A DNA stretch of 11,331 nucleotides from JAQVEM01 sp034660395. GTDB lineage: Bacteria > Actinomycetota > Humimicrobiia > Humimicrobiales > Humimicrobiaceae. Below are positions 1-7,423 of this stretch, piece after piece. Positions within the stretch are counted from its first letter, which is position 1, and each line of letters begins with the position of its first letter. The stretch covers positions 1-11,331 of the forward strand of contig JAYEJA010000096.1 of assembly GCA_034660395.1 (NCBI GenBank). Direction: 5' to 3'. The notes below the pieces were generated by a model, which was not told where the DNA came from, made no database searches, and saw only the letters and a program-made list of their open reading frames with translations. The position numbers and the translations under genes are program-made.

Positions 1-134
1 TAAACTGTATTCCATATTTTATTGAAGAAGTGTATAACAGTAAAAGATTACATTCTTCTCTGGGGTATATGCCCCCGGAAGAATTTGAAGATAAATTTAA
101 TAAAAATAAGTCTCATCAGTTGGTTCTGGCTTAG
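1..134 (+). CDS. IS3-family transposase (OrfB), C-terminal fragment cut by window edge
   Basis: The frame beginning at base 3 is open to a TAG at 132-134 and encodes about 43 residues. It contains YNSKRLHSSLGYMPPEEFE, the typical end of the DDE (rve) integrase core of IS3-family OrfB proteins, where YN-x-R-LHSSLGY-x-P-x-E/x-F is highly conserved. The catalytic DDE residues lie upstream of the window, so the integrity of the enzyme cannot be judged. The gene stops 29 bases before the end of the element's terminal inverted repeat, the normal arrangement for an IS3-type right end. Family assignment is confident; the subgroup is not determined. Confidence 0.9.
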   Translation, partial: NCIPYFIEEVYNSKRLHSSLGYMPPEEFEDKFNKNKSHQLVLA

Positions 135-142
135 TTAAGTCC

Positions 143-163
143 GTGTCCAACTTTTAGGGGTCA
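143..163 (+). repeat. Right terminal inverted repeat of the IS3-family element
   Basis: The stretch gtgtccaacttttaggggtca lies just after the transposase stop and ends in CA. Read on the other strand it begins TGACCCCTAAAAGTTGG, a form common for IS3-family ends (5'-TG...CA-3'). The matching left end is outside the window, so the exact boundary and the target-site duplication (probably the 3-4 bases after 163) are inferred. Confidence 0.7.
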
Positions 164-340
164 TATCAATCAGAAAATATCCAGTTTTTTGAAACTTTAA
201 TATTGTATTATAAGTGTATATTATTTATATACTAATTATGTAATTATAAGAAAATATTTAAAAAAATAAAAATTTTTTTGTTATTTTTTCTTAAATTAAT
301 AAAAATAGTAAATAACTTCGTAATAAAGGACATTATCTAT

Positions 341-368
341 TTGCAAAATTTCTAAAAAAGTTAATAAT
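341..368 (+). promoter_or_regulatory. Candidate sigma-70-type promoter for the yajC operon
   Basis: TTGCAA at 341-346 (4 of 6 matches to TTGACA) is followed after 16 bases by AATAAT at 363-368 (5 of 6 to TATAAT). Transcription would start about 35 bases before the yajC ATG. Such matches occur by chance in DNA this AT-rich, so this is only the best-placed candidate. Confidence 0.3.
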
Positions 369-400
369 AGTGATACTTGGTTATTGGAAAAGTGTATCTT

Positions 401-406
401 AAGGAG
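401..406 (+). promoter_or_regulatory. Ribosome binding site of yajC
   Basis: AAGGAG lies 5 bases before the ATG at 412. It fixes the start there rather than at the internal Met15 and so supports the unusual N-terminal extension of this YajC. Confidence 0.8.
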
Positions 407-411
407 TATTT

Positions 412-831
412 ATGAAATTAAAAAGAAAATTAATCAGCACTGTGATTGTAAGCATGCTGATAATAACTGCAGTTTTTTTAAGTGTTTCATGTCTCCCTGT
501 AGCAACAGGAGAGGGAGAAGTTGCTGAAGGCACCGAAACAGGTGAAGTAAGCGCTACTACCAATTTTTTAACTAATTACGGGACATGGATATGGCTGGCT
601 ATACTTGGTGTGGCTTTTTATTTTTTGCTTATAAGGCCGCAGCGTGTAAGGACCAAAAAAGCAAAGGATCTGATGTCGAGCCTTCAGAGAGGTGATGAAG
701 TAGTTACGATAGGCGGGTTTTTTGGCAGGATTAAGGATGTTAGAGAAGACGTTATTATAGTAACCATAGCAAGCGGTGTAGATGTAAAAGTTAATAGAAG
801 TGCCATTTCAAAGAAAGTGACCCAGCAGTAG
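412..831 (+). CDS. yajC: Preprotein translocase subunit YajC
   Basis: YajC is a small membrane protein that associates with SecD and SecF in the accessory Sec complex. The family core is clear: a membrane segment at about residues 58-74, the LIRPQR motif at 73-78, then a basic stretch and the soluble part QRGDEVVTIGGFFGRI (92-107). At 139 residues it is longer than many YajC proteins (about 85-115). The extra length is at the N-terminus: a basic start, a second hydrophobic segment (about 7-27) ending at Cys27, then an acidic Gly/Glu/Thr linker (33-47). This looks like a signal peptide or extra anchor. SVSC does not match a lipobox well because position -3 is Ser, so lipidation is uncertain. 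The gene is first in the operon, has its own strong ribosome binding site, and ends 2 bases before secD. Confidence 0.93.
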   Translation: MKLKRKLISTVIVSMLIITAVFLSVSCLPVATGEGEVAEGTETGEVSATTNFLTNYGTWIWLAILGVAFYFLLIRPQRVRTKKAKDLMSSLQRGDEVVTIGGFFGRIKDVREDVIIVTIASGVDVKVNRSAISKKVTQQ

Positions 832-833
832 AT

Positions 834-2468
834 ATGAGGAACAAAAAAGTTCATATATCTATCATAATAATTTTTATTATATTGATAGGATTAAGCTTTT
901 GCTATATTTTTAAGGATTCAGCTGCTGAATCTATAAAGCTCGGGCTTGACCTTAAGGGCGGTACCCAGATTATTTTAAAACCTACGGCAAGCGAGGGCAG
1001 CGAGGTAACCTCTGAAAGGCTTAATGACACTATAGATAAAATAAGGAAAAGGATAGACAGACTTGGTGTTTCAGAGCCACTTGTCACGAAAGACCAGTTA
1101 AATAATATCGTGGTGCAGCTCCCGGGAGTAAAAGACCCTGATACTGCCAGAGAAGTAATAGGAAAAACCGCTCAGCTTGAATTCAGGATGGTTGAGGGTA
1201 CGTTTATTTCCTCATGCAATGGAGCGTGGAATATCGTGGGAATAGACTATGATGATGGTAAACTGGTATTTGACCCGGAAGCTGAAGAAACAATCCTTAT
1301 AGATGATATCAATAAATTCTTCAATGGTGAATCTGCGTATGTCGCAGGTGAACTGGTAACAGACCCGGAAACGGGGGAGATGATACTTATTGAAATGGAT
1401 GGTCAGGATACCCTTGAAGAAAGTGGCGAAGAAAGACAGGAAGAAAAAGACGGCTCTGATAAGTCTGATATTAATCCTGAAGATATAATCGGGACAGTTG
1501 AATATGATCCGGAAACCATGGAGATGTTTCTGGTAAAGGGCGGTGAGCAGATTGGCGAGATACTGCTTGATTCCAGAACAGGTGCCGCAACCCTGGTTGG
1601 GCCTGTACTTATAACCGGTGAAAAACTTGCCAATGCAGTTGCAGGATATGATAATTACGGAAATATAAGAGTTGCATTGAGTTTTAAGGATGAGGGTGTT
1701 GAAAAGTTTGCAGAAATTACCACTGGAAATATCGGAAGAAACCTTGCCATCGTTCTGGATGAAGAGATAGAGTCTGCTCCCTACATAGAAGTCCCCATCA
1801 CAGATGGAGAAGCAGAGATTACGGGAATTGACAGTGTTGAAGAAGCAAAAAATATAGAGATTGTCCTTCAGACAGGTGCATTACCTATAAATCTGCATAT
1901 AGAAGATAGCAGTACCGTAGGTCCAACCCTTGGAATGGATTCTTTAAAGAAAGGACTTTATGCCGGAATAGCGGGATTTGTTTTAATCATTATTTTTATG
2001 TTCTTTTATTACAGGGGCCTTGGAATTTATTCTGCTCTGGGCCTTATAATTTATATTGTATTATTCTGGGGAGTAATATCGGCCATAGGTGCTGCGCTCA
2101 CTCTCCCGGGTATTGCAGGAATTATCCTGACTATAGGTATGGCGGTAGATGCAAACGTTATTATATTTGAAAGAATAAAGGAAGAGCTGCTGAAGGATAA
2201 ATCCCCGAGGATAGCCATAAGTGAGGGTTATAAGAACGCGATAAGGACAATAGTTGATTCCAATGTTACCACCTTAATTACGGCCGGAGCGCTTTATCAA
2301 TTCGGTACCGGTCCCATAAAAGGATTTGCGGTTACCTTAAGTCTCGGCGTAGTGATAAGCATGGTAATAAGTTTATTATTTACCAGGTCCGGAATATTTT
2401 TAACGGCAGGAATTCCCAGAATGGCAACCCCGGTATTTCTGGGTGTGAGGAGAAAGAATAGTGAATAG
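834..2468 (+). CDS. secD: Protein translocase subunit SecD
   Basis: SecD works with SecF in the cytoplasmic membrane, using the proton-motive force to help complete protein export through SecYEG. Membrane segment 1 is at about 9-27, followed by the conserved LGLDLKGGTQIIL (36-48) and a large external domain. The remaining membrane segments lie at about 373-516. The family signature is at 422-452: LTLPGIAGIILTIGMAVDA, then NVIIFERIKEEL. The length of 544 residues fits a stand-alone SecD. The external domain holds an unusual insert (about 122-257) with an acidic low-complexity stretch (191-215) and four degenerate DPET-type repeats, listed separately. The ATG follows the yajC stop after 2 bases without a clear Shine-Dalgarno, suggesting translational coupling. 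The gene overlaps secF by 8 bases. Confidence 0.96.
   Translation: MRNKKVHISIIIIFIILIGLSFCYIFKDSAAESIKLGLDLKGGTQIILKPTASEGSEVTSERLNDTIDKIRKRIDRLGVSEPLVTKDQLNNIVVQLPGVKDPDTAREVIGKTAQLEFRMVEGTFISSCNGAWNIVGIDYDDGKLVFDPEAEETILIDDINKFFNGESAYVAGELVTDPETGEMILIEMDGQDTLEESGEERQEEKDGSDKSDINPEDIIGTVEYDPETMEMFLVKGGEQIGEILLDSRTGAATLVGPVLITGEKLANAVAGYDNYGNIRVALSFKDEGVEKFAEITTGNIGRNLAIVLDEEIESAPYIEVPITDGEAEITGIDSVEEAKNIEIVLQTGALPINLHIEDSSTVGPTLGMDSLKKGLYAGIAGFVLIIIFMFFYYRGLGIYSALGLIIYIVLFWGVISAIGAALTLPGIAGIILTIGMAVDANVIIFERIKEELLKDKSPRIAISEGYKNAIRTIVDSNVTTLITAGALYQFGTGPIKGFAVTLSLGVVISMVISLLFTRSGIFLTAGIPRMATPVFLGVRRKNSE
1257..1604 (+). repeat. Four degenerate 17-residue repeats inside SecD external domain
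   Basis: Four segments of SecD align to G-x-hydrophobic-x-x-D-P-E-T-x-E-x-x-L-hydrophobic. They are residues 142-158 (GKLVFDPEAEETILIDD), 172-188 (GELVTDPETGEMILIEM), 220-236 (GTVEYDPETMEMFLVKG) and 241-257 (GEILLDSRTGAATLVGP, the most diverged). Copies 1 and 2 also match at DNA level with a 90-base period: aactggta, then three differing bases, then gacccggaa, starting at 1261 and 1351. Copy 4 runs into the standard GPVLITGEKLANA region of SecD. The acidic segment 191-215 lies between copies 2 and 3. Internal duplication is my inference; a function is not known to me. Confidence 0.6.
2447..2453 (+). promoter_or_regulatory. Ribosome binding site for the GTG start of secF
   Basis: GAGGAGA lies inside the end of secD, 8 bases before the GTG at 2461. 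It decides the GTG start over the later ATG at 2503. Confidence 0.75.
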
Positions 2469-3396
2469 TATTTTTGGATTTAAAAAAGCTAACTTTAACT
2501 TCATGGGCAGGATGAAGATATGGTTTGTAGTTTCTCTGGTACTTATACTGACAGGGGCAGCCGGCTATTTTATAAATGGAGGTTTTAACCTTGGAATTGA
2601 CTTTCTGGGCGGTTCACTTATTGAAATAAAATTCAGCCAGTATACGGATGCATCTGAAATAAGGGAAATAATGAATGATATGGGCTACCAGAATGTAATA
2701 ATACAGCGTGTAACGGATAATTTGCTGCAGTCCGATTATGACAGGTTTATTATAAGGGTAAAAGCTGAGAAAAAGGGAGAGCCGATAAGTACAGAGGAAA
2801 AAAATGAAATACTTGATATACTGAATGAAAAAATAGGGGTTGAAGGTGAACCTCTCCAGGACAGGAGCGTGGACCCGGGTTTTGGCAATGTACTTATATG
2901 GAATGCAATAAAAGCTATAGCAATAAGCATTGCAGGTATACTGATATATATATGGATAAGGTTTGAATTCAGGTTCGGGGCGGTGGCAATTTTAGCCTTA
3001 ATACATGATGTGCTTATAACGATTGGTGTTTATGCCATTTTAAGCAGGGAAATTAATACATCAACTATTGCTGCGCTGCTTACCATTATTGGTTATTCAT
3101 TGAATGATTCCATTGTTGTTTTTGACAGGATAAGAGAGAATGTTCCCATGGCAGGAAAAATGGGTTATGGAAGTATGGTAAATTTTTCTGTAAATGCGAC
3201 ATTATCACGTTCAATAAATACATCAATAACTACATTACTGCCGGTAATATTACTGCTTATACTGGGAACAACGGCTCTTAAGGATTTTGCCCTTGCCCTT
3301 ACAGTTGGAATAATATGCGGGACATACTCATCTATATTTTTTGCCAGTCCAATTCTGGTTGCATGGAATAATAGATTTCCAAAATATAAGAAATAA
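2461..3396 (+). CDS. secF: Protein translocase subunit SecF
   Basis: SecF is the SecD partner in proton-driven protein export. The sequence shows the N-terminal SecF element (FNFMGRMKIWF, 12-22), membrane segment 1 at about 20-38, and NLGIDFLGGSLIEIKF (43-58). An external domain follows, then a membrane block at about 145-300. That block carries the SecF signature GYSLNDSIVVFDRIRENVP (211-229) and the downstream LSRSINTSITTLLPV (248-262). The length of 311 residues is normal. The start is a GTG at 2461, supported by GAGGAGA at 2447-2453, 8 bases upstream; an internal ATG at Met15 would cut into the conserved N-terminus. The gene overlaps the end of secD by 8 bases, which points to coupled translation and equal stoichiometry. 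recJ begins 5 bases after its stop. Confidence 0.96.
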   Translation: MNSIFGFKKANFNFMGRMKIWFVVSLVLILTGAAGYFINGGFNLGIDFLGGSLIEIKFSQYTDASEIREIMNDMGYQNVIIQRVTDNLLQSDYDRFIIRVKAEKKGEPISTEEKNEILDILNEKIGVEGEPLQDRSVDPGFGNVLIWNAIKAIAISIAGILIYIWIRFEFRFGAVAILALIHDVLITIGVYAILSREINTSTIAALLTIIGYSLNDSIVVFDRIRENVPMAGKMGYGSMVNFSVNATLSRSINTSITTLLPVILLLILGTTALKDFALALTVGIICGTYSSIFFASPILVAWNNRFPKYKK

Positions 3397-3401
3397 AAAA
3401 A

Positions 3402-5144
3402 ATGACAGGTATTCCTTCTCACTGGAGATGCAGAAACAATAATAAACTGGATACGGAGTTATTGGGAAAGTCCGTTTTTAGCCCTTTTTTGCTGGAAATT
3501 CTTGCCAGGAGGGATATAACCAGCGAAGAGGAAATAGTATCTTTTATCAACCCTTCTCTTAAAAATCTCCATGAACCCCTGGAGCTGCCGGGTATAAACA
3601 AAGGCATAAAAAGATTAATAAAGGCAGTAGAGGGCAATGAAAATATTATTGTATTTGGTGATTACGACACTGATGGCATTATAAGCGCTACACTTATGTA
3701 TAAATTTCTTAAGGATCTTGGAATTGAATCCGATGTTTATATTCCTGACCGTTTTGAAGAAGGTTATGATTTATCGGTTGATTTTATAAAGAAAGTATCG
3801 CTGGAAGGCGAATGCAATCTTATAATAGCGGTTGACTGTGGTACAAATAGCGTAGAAGTTAAAAATTTTATAAAGCGAAGCGATTCAAGTCCAGATGTTA
3901 TAGTCTGCGACCATCATAATCAATCAGAGGATTTTAAAGATTCTACAGGCAAATATATCATAATTAATCCCAAATTAAAAAATTCAAGGTATAAATTCAA
4001 GCATCTCAGTGGTGCGGCAGTAACCTTTAAATTTATAAATGCAGTTTTAAAGAAAATGGATTATAAACTTAAAAAAAATTTCAGGAAGGATTATCTGACG
4101 GGATTGCTTGACCTTGTTTCCATATCAACAATAGCAGATATAATGCCTTTGGTTGGTGAGAACAGGATATTGGTAAAGAAAGGTCTCGAGGTCCTTCAAA
4201 AGACTGCAAATCCAGGATTAAAGAAGATAATGAGTTTTGCCATTGGCGAGAAAGATTATGTAGACGAGCATGATATAGGTTTTATAATAGTTCCAAGGCT
4301 TAATGCTTCCGGAAGGATAAAAAATGCCCGGGTTAGCTTTGACCTTTTAATAAAAAAAGGAAATATCCTGGATGAGCTGGCAGATGAAATTAATTCATTT
4401 AACAAAAGGAGGCAAAAGATACAGAAGGATATTTTTAGTGAGATTGTAGAGAATAATGATTTTGATGAAATCATTGCGTCTGATAGGATATTTATAGGAA
4501 AATCGAAAAACTGGAGTGAAGGTGTGCTGGGAATAGTTGCATCAAAGATCGTAAATAAATTTAATATTCCTGCTGTTTTATTTAAAGAAGCTGAAGGAGA
4601 GCTTAAAGGTTCTGGAAGAAGCATAGATAAATTTGACTTATATGGAAATTTATCCCGGTTAGAATATTTATTCAATAGCTTTGGCGGACACCAGCTGGCA
4701 TGTGGTATAAAAATGGATATTAAAAATTATGAAGCTTTTTATGAAAATTTAGTAAAAATTACCTGCAGGAGTCTGGCGGCAGAGGATATTAAAAAAATAT
4801 TTACCTATGATATGGAGATAGGATTCAAAGACATAAATAAAGCGGTGTTTAATGAAATTAATATGCTGAGGCCGTTTGGGCCCGGAAACCCAAAACCTGT
4901 TTTTATATCCAGGAATTGTATGATATCTGAATTTTCGCACCTGTCAGGGGGGAAACATGTGAAGCTGAAGCTTAAACAGGGAAGATTTTCAATGGATGCA
5001 ATAATGTTTAACCTGGATGAGAAAATTAAAGGAAAAATAATAAAGGGAGAAAAAATAAATATATTGTACAGAATTGAAGAGAATAACTGGAGGAATCGTA
5101 AAAATATACAGCTTGTAATTTCAGACTTATTTTATAGAATTTAA
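3402..5144 (+). CDS. recJ: Single-stranded-DNA-specific exonuclease RecJ
   Basis: RecJ is a 5'-to-3' single-strand DNA exonuclease of recombinational and mismatch repair, dependent on Mn/Mg. The DHH-family motifs appear in order: FGDYDTDG (85-92), AVDCG (143-147), the DHH triad at 170-172, STIADIMPL (242-250) and PRLNASGR (298-305). The DHHA1 part follows with WSEGVLGIVASKI (371-383), GSGRS (403-407) and GGHQLACG (428-435). The C-terminal OB-fold region begins with LRPFGPGNPKPVF (489-501). The length of 580 residues matches the family. One small departure is Ser372 in WSEG, where many RecJ proteins have His (WHxGV). The metal-binding acidic and His residues are all present. No good Shine-Dalgarno precedes the ATG, which sits 5 bases after secF in an A-run. 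secDF-recJ adjacency is common in Gram-positive bacteria. Confidence 0.95.
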   Translation: MTGIPSHWRCRNNNKLDTELLGKSVFSPFLLEILARRDITSEEEIVSFINPSLKNLHEPLELPGINKGIKRLIKAVEGNENIIVFGDYDTDGIISATLMYKFLKDLGIESDVYIPDRFEEGYDLSVDFIKKVSLEGECNLIIAVDCGTNSVEVKNFIKRSDSSPDVIVCDHHNQSEDFKDSTGKYIIINPKLKNSRYKFKHLSGAAVTFKFINAVLKKMDYKLKKNFRKDYLTGLLDLVSISTIADIMPLVGENRILVKKGLEVLQKTANPGLKKIMSFAIGEKDYVDEHDIGFIIVPRLNASGRIKNARVSFDLLIKKGNILDELADEINSFNKRRQKIQKDIFSEIVENNDFDEIIASDRIFIGKSKNWSEGVLGIVASKIVNKFNIPAVLFKEAEGELKGSGRSIDKFDLYGNLSRLEYLFNSFGGHQLACGIKMDIKNYEAFYENLVKITCRSLAAEDIKKIFTYDMEIGFKDINKAVFNEINMLRPFGPGNPKPVFISRNCMISEFSHLSGGKHVKLKLKQGRFSMDAIMFNLDEKIKGKIIKGEKINILYRIEENNWRNRKNIQLVISDLFYRI

Positions 5145-5149
5145 AAATG

Positions 5150-5165
5150 TTTTATAATTATAAAA
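5150..5165. repeat. Perfect 16-bp AT palindrome between recJ and rel
   Basis: TTTTATAATTATAAAA is an exact palindrome starting 6 bases after the recJ stop, in the largest gap of the cluster (59 bases). It contains TATAAT on both strands, but no good -35 box lies at the right distance on the plus strand. It could be a weak internal promoter, an operator or chance in AT-rich DNA. Confidence 0.35.
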
Positions 5166-5203
5166 ATAAAATTTTAAGGTAAATTATAGAAAAAGATTTA
5201 AAA

Positions 5204-7414
5204 ATGAATCCTAAAGTAAATAACAGGGCAAAAAATTTAAATACGGATATTATATATAAGAAGCTTATAAAAAAGATAAAGTCGTATAATCCCGGTGTGG
5301 ATGAAAAGCTTATCCATAAAGCGTATCAGACCTCAAAGGAATACCATAAAAATCAGTACAGAAAATCAGGTGAGCCCTTCATAGTCCATCCCCTTGAAGT
5401 TGCCCTTATACTTGCAGAGATTGAGCTTGACCAGATATCGATAGCATCTGCGATTTTGCATGATGTGATAGAAGATACGGAATACAGTCTGGAAATGGCC
5501 AAAAAGGAGTTTGGAAATAAGATTGCAAACATTATAAACGGAGTAACAAAATTAGATAAGATTGTTTTTGACAGTAAGGAAGAGCGGCAGGTAAATAATA
5601 TAAGAAAAATGATAATTGCGATGTCCGAAGATGTCAGGATAATACTGGTAAAGCTGGCCGACAGACTGCATAATATGCGAACACTGGATTCGCTGGGCAG
5701 GGAAAAAAGAAAAATTAATGCAATGGAAACTCTTGAGGTTTACGCCCCTATTGCGCACAGGCTGGGGATATATTATATAAAATCGGAGCTTGAGGATTTA
5801 AGTTTTAAATACCTGCACCCAAAAGAATACAAAAAAATAAAAGATATGTTTGATGAAAAACTGGAAGAGAGAAAGCTTTTAATTGACGAAGCCATAAAGA
5901 TAGTGAATAAAAAATTAAAGCAGATGAAAATATCTGCGGATATAAACGGAAGGATAAAAACTTATTATAGCGTCTATAATAAAATTGTTAAGCAGAACAG
6001 AAAGTTCGAAGATATTTACGATATAATCGCAATAAGGATTATAGTCAATGATATAAAGAACTGCTATGCAGTGCTCGGTAGCATACATTCGCTATGGAAA
6101 CCGGTGCCCGGGAGATTCAAGGACTTTATCGCAAATCCCAAATTCAATATGTACCAATCACTGCATACAACGGTAATTAGTCTGAAGGGCAAACCGCTTG
6201 AAATACAGATAAGGACATTTGAAATGCATAAGTTTGCGGAGTATGGTATTGCAGCGCATTACAAATATAAGGAAGGCGGTTTAAAAAAGGTAAGCGAGTT
6301 TGATAAAAGAATAGCATGGATAAGGCAGATACTTGACTGGCAGAAGGAATTAAAAGACCCCCAGGATTATATGGAGTCTTTAAAGCTTGATTTATTCGAG
6401 GAGGAGGTATTTGTATTCACTCCCAAGGGGAAGGTAATAAATTTACCCCGTGGTGCGACTACGATAGATTTTGCCTATCAGATACATACGGATGTGGGGC
6501 ATAATATTATTGGGGCAAAAATAAACGGCAACATGGTTCCGATAGAAAGTGTTCTGGAGAACGGGGATATAGTAGAAATAATAGTAGCAAAGAATAAAAA
6601 GGGACCAAGCAGGGACTGGCTTAATATCGTAAAGACTTCAAGGGCGCGAAATAAGATAAAACAATGGTTCAGTAAGGAACACAGGCAGGAAACATATAAT
6701 GCCGGCAGGGATATAATGTTAAAAGTTTTAAGGAAGAACAGTCTTTCCTTTAAGAGCGTACCCATGGAGATTTTTAATGAAGTAGCGGGAGAGATGAATT
6801 TTGATAAAGTTGAAAACCTTTTCAGGGGGATTGGTTCACACAAAGTATCGGCCCACCAGGTTTTTACCAGGATAGTTAAGAAGTTAAACCAGCAGGAGCC
6901 AAAAAAAGAATTAACCATTGAAGATATTCACAGGAAAGAGCCCGGTAAGGAGGAAGGCCCGGGAATAAAGGTCAAGGGTATGGGAGAAGTCCTGGTAACC
7001 ATAGCGAAGTGCTGCAATCCTGTTCCGGGAGATAAGATTGTGGGATATATAACGAGGGGAAAGGGAGTTTCTGTTCACAGGGCGGATTGCAGTAACATAA
7101 AAAATCTTATGAATAAAGAAAAGCAGAGATTTATTGATGTGGAGTGGGATGAAAAAGCTCCGCGTAAATTTAATGCGGAAATACAGATAGAAGCGCTGGA
7201 TAGGACCAAGCTTTTACGTGATATAACCAAGGTGATAAGCGAGTATGATTTAAATATAGCCAGGGCGAACTCTTTAAAGGTTAATAAGAGCGGATATATT
7301 AAATTTAGATTTGTCATAGAGATTAATGATAAATATATCCTGAAGGATGTTATAAATAATATAAAGCAGGTTGATTCAGTTTATGATGCTTTCAGGGTAT
7401 TGCCTGGAAAGTAA
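5204..7414 (+). CDS. rel: Bifunctional (p)ppGpp synthetase/hydrolase (Rel/SpoT family)
   Basis: This enzyme makes (p)ppGpp from ATP and GTP/GDP and degrades it, controlling the stringent response. The domain order is complete. The HD hydrolase has His62, HD at 86-87 (ILHDVIEDT) and Asp153 (LADRLHN). The synthetase spans about 240-355 with YDIIAIRI, YQSLHT (317-322) and LEIQIRTFEMHKFAEYGIAAH. A TGS domain (about 401-461) is followed by a helical region, a Cys-containing segment with AKCCNPVPGD (601-610) and HRADC (625-629), and a C-terminal ACT domain (about 658-736). The RFKD motif at 304-307 is the RxKD form seen in bifunctional enzymes rather than the EXDD form of synthetase-only RelA. Phe314 replaces the usual Pro in PKPNxYQSLHT. 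The length of 736 residues is normal. No clear Shine-Dalgarno is seen; an in-frame stop at 5180 excludes an upstream ATG, GTG or TTG start. Confidence 0.96.
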   Translation: MNPKVNNRAKNLNTDIIYKKLIKKIKSYNPGVDEKLIHKAYQTSKEYHKNQYRKSGEPFIVHPLEVALILAEIELDQISIASAILHDVIEDTEYSLEMAKKEFGNKIANIINGVTKLDKIVFDSKEERQVNNIRKMIIAMSEDVRIILVKLADRLHNMRTLDSLGREKRKINAMETLEVYAPIAHRLGIYYIKSELEDLSFKYLHPKEYKKIKDMFDEKLEERKLLIDEAIKIVNKKLKQMKISADINGRIKTYYSVYNKIVKQNRKFEDIYDIIAIRIIVNDIKNCYAVLGSIHSLWKPVPGRFKDFIANPKFNMYQSLHTTVISLKGKPLEIQIRTFEMHKFAEYGIAAHYKYKEGGLKKVSEFDKRIAWIRQILDWQKELKDPQDYMESLKLDLFEEEVFVFTPKGKVINLPRGATTIDFAYQIHTDVGHNIIGAKINGNMVPIESVLENGDIVEIIVAKNKKGPSRDWLNIVKTSRARNKIKQWFSKEHRQETYNAGRDIMLKVLRKNSLSFKSVPMEIFNEVAGEMNFDKVENLFRGIGSHKVSAHQVFTRIVKKLNQQEPKKELTIEDIHRKEPGKEEGPGIKVKGMGEVLVTIAKCCNPVPGDKIVGYITRGKGVSVHRADCSNIKNLMNKEKQRFIDVEWDEKAPRKFNAEIQIEALDRTKLLRDITKVISEYDLNIARANSLKVNKSGYIKFRFVIEINDKYILKDVINNIKQVDSVYDAFRVLPGK

Positions 7415-7423
7415 ATATTTCCA

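Larger units (their letters stand above)
1..163 (+). mobile_element. IS3-family insertion sequence, right end
   Basis: This combines the OrfB C-terminus with the terminal inverted repeat. Only the 3' part of the element is present. It points toward the yajC operon and ends about 250 bases upstream of the yajC start, so it forms the left border of the housekeeping cluster and could affect transcription into it. Confidence 0.8.
164..411. other. AT-rich non-coding leader between IS3 end and yajC
   Basis: No credible gene is present in these 248 bases. Composition is extremely AT-rich, with long A and T runs around 251-290. The region holds a weak all-A/T inverted repeat (261-269 with 281-289), a candidate promoter near 341-368 and the yajC ribosome binding site at 401-406. 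I recognise no riboswitch or T-box. Confidence 0.6.

Noticed and set aside
261..289. All-A/T inverted repeat AAAAAATAA / TTATTTTTT upstream of yajC
   Set aside because: Nine A-T pairs with an 11-base loop are too weak for a terminator or riboswitch stem and are expected by chance in homopolymer-rich DNA.
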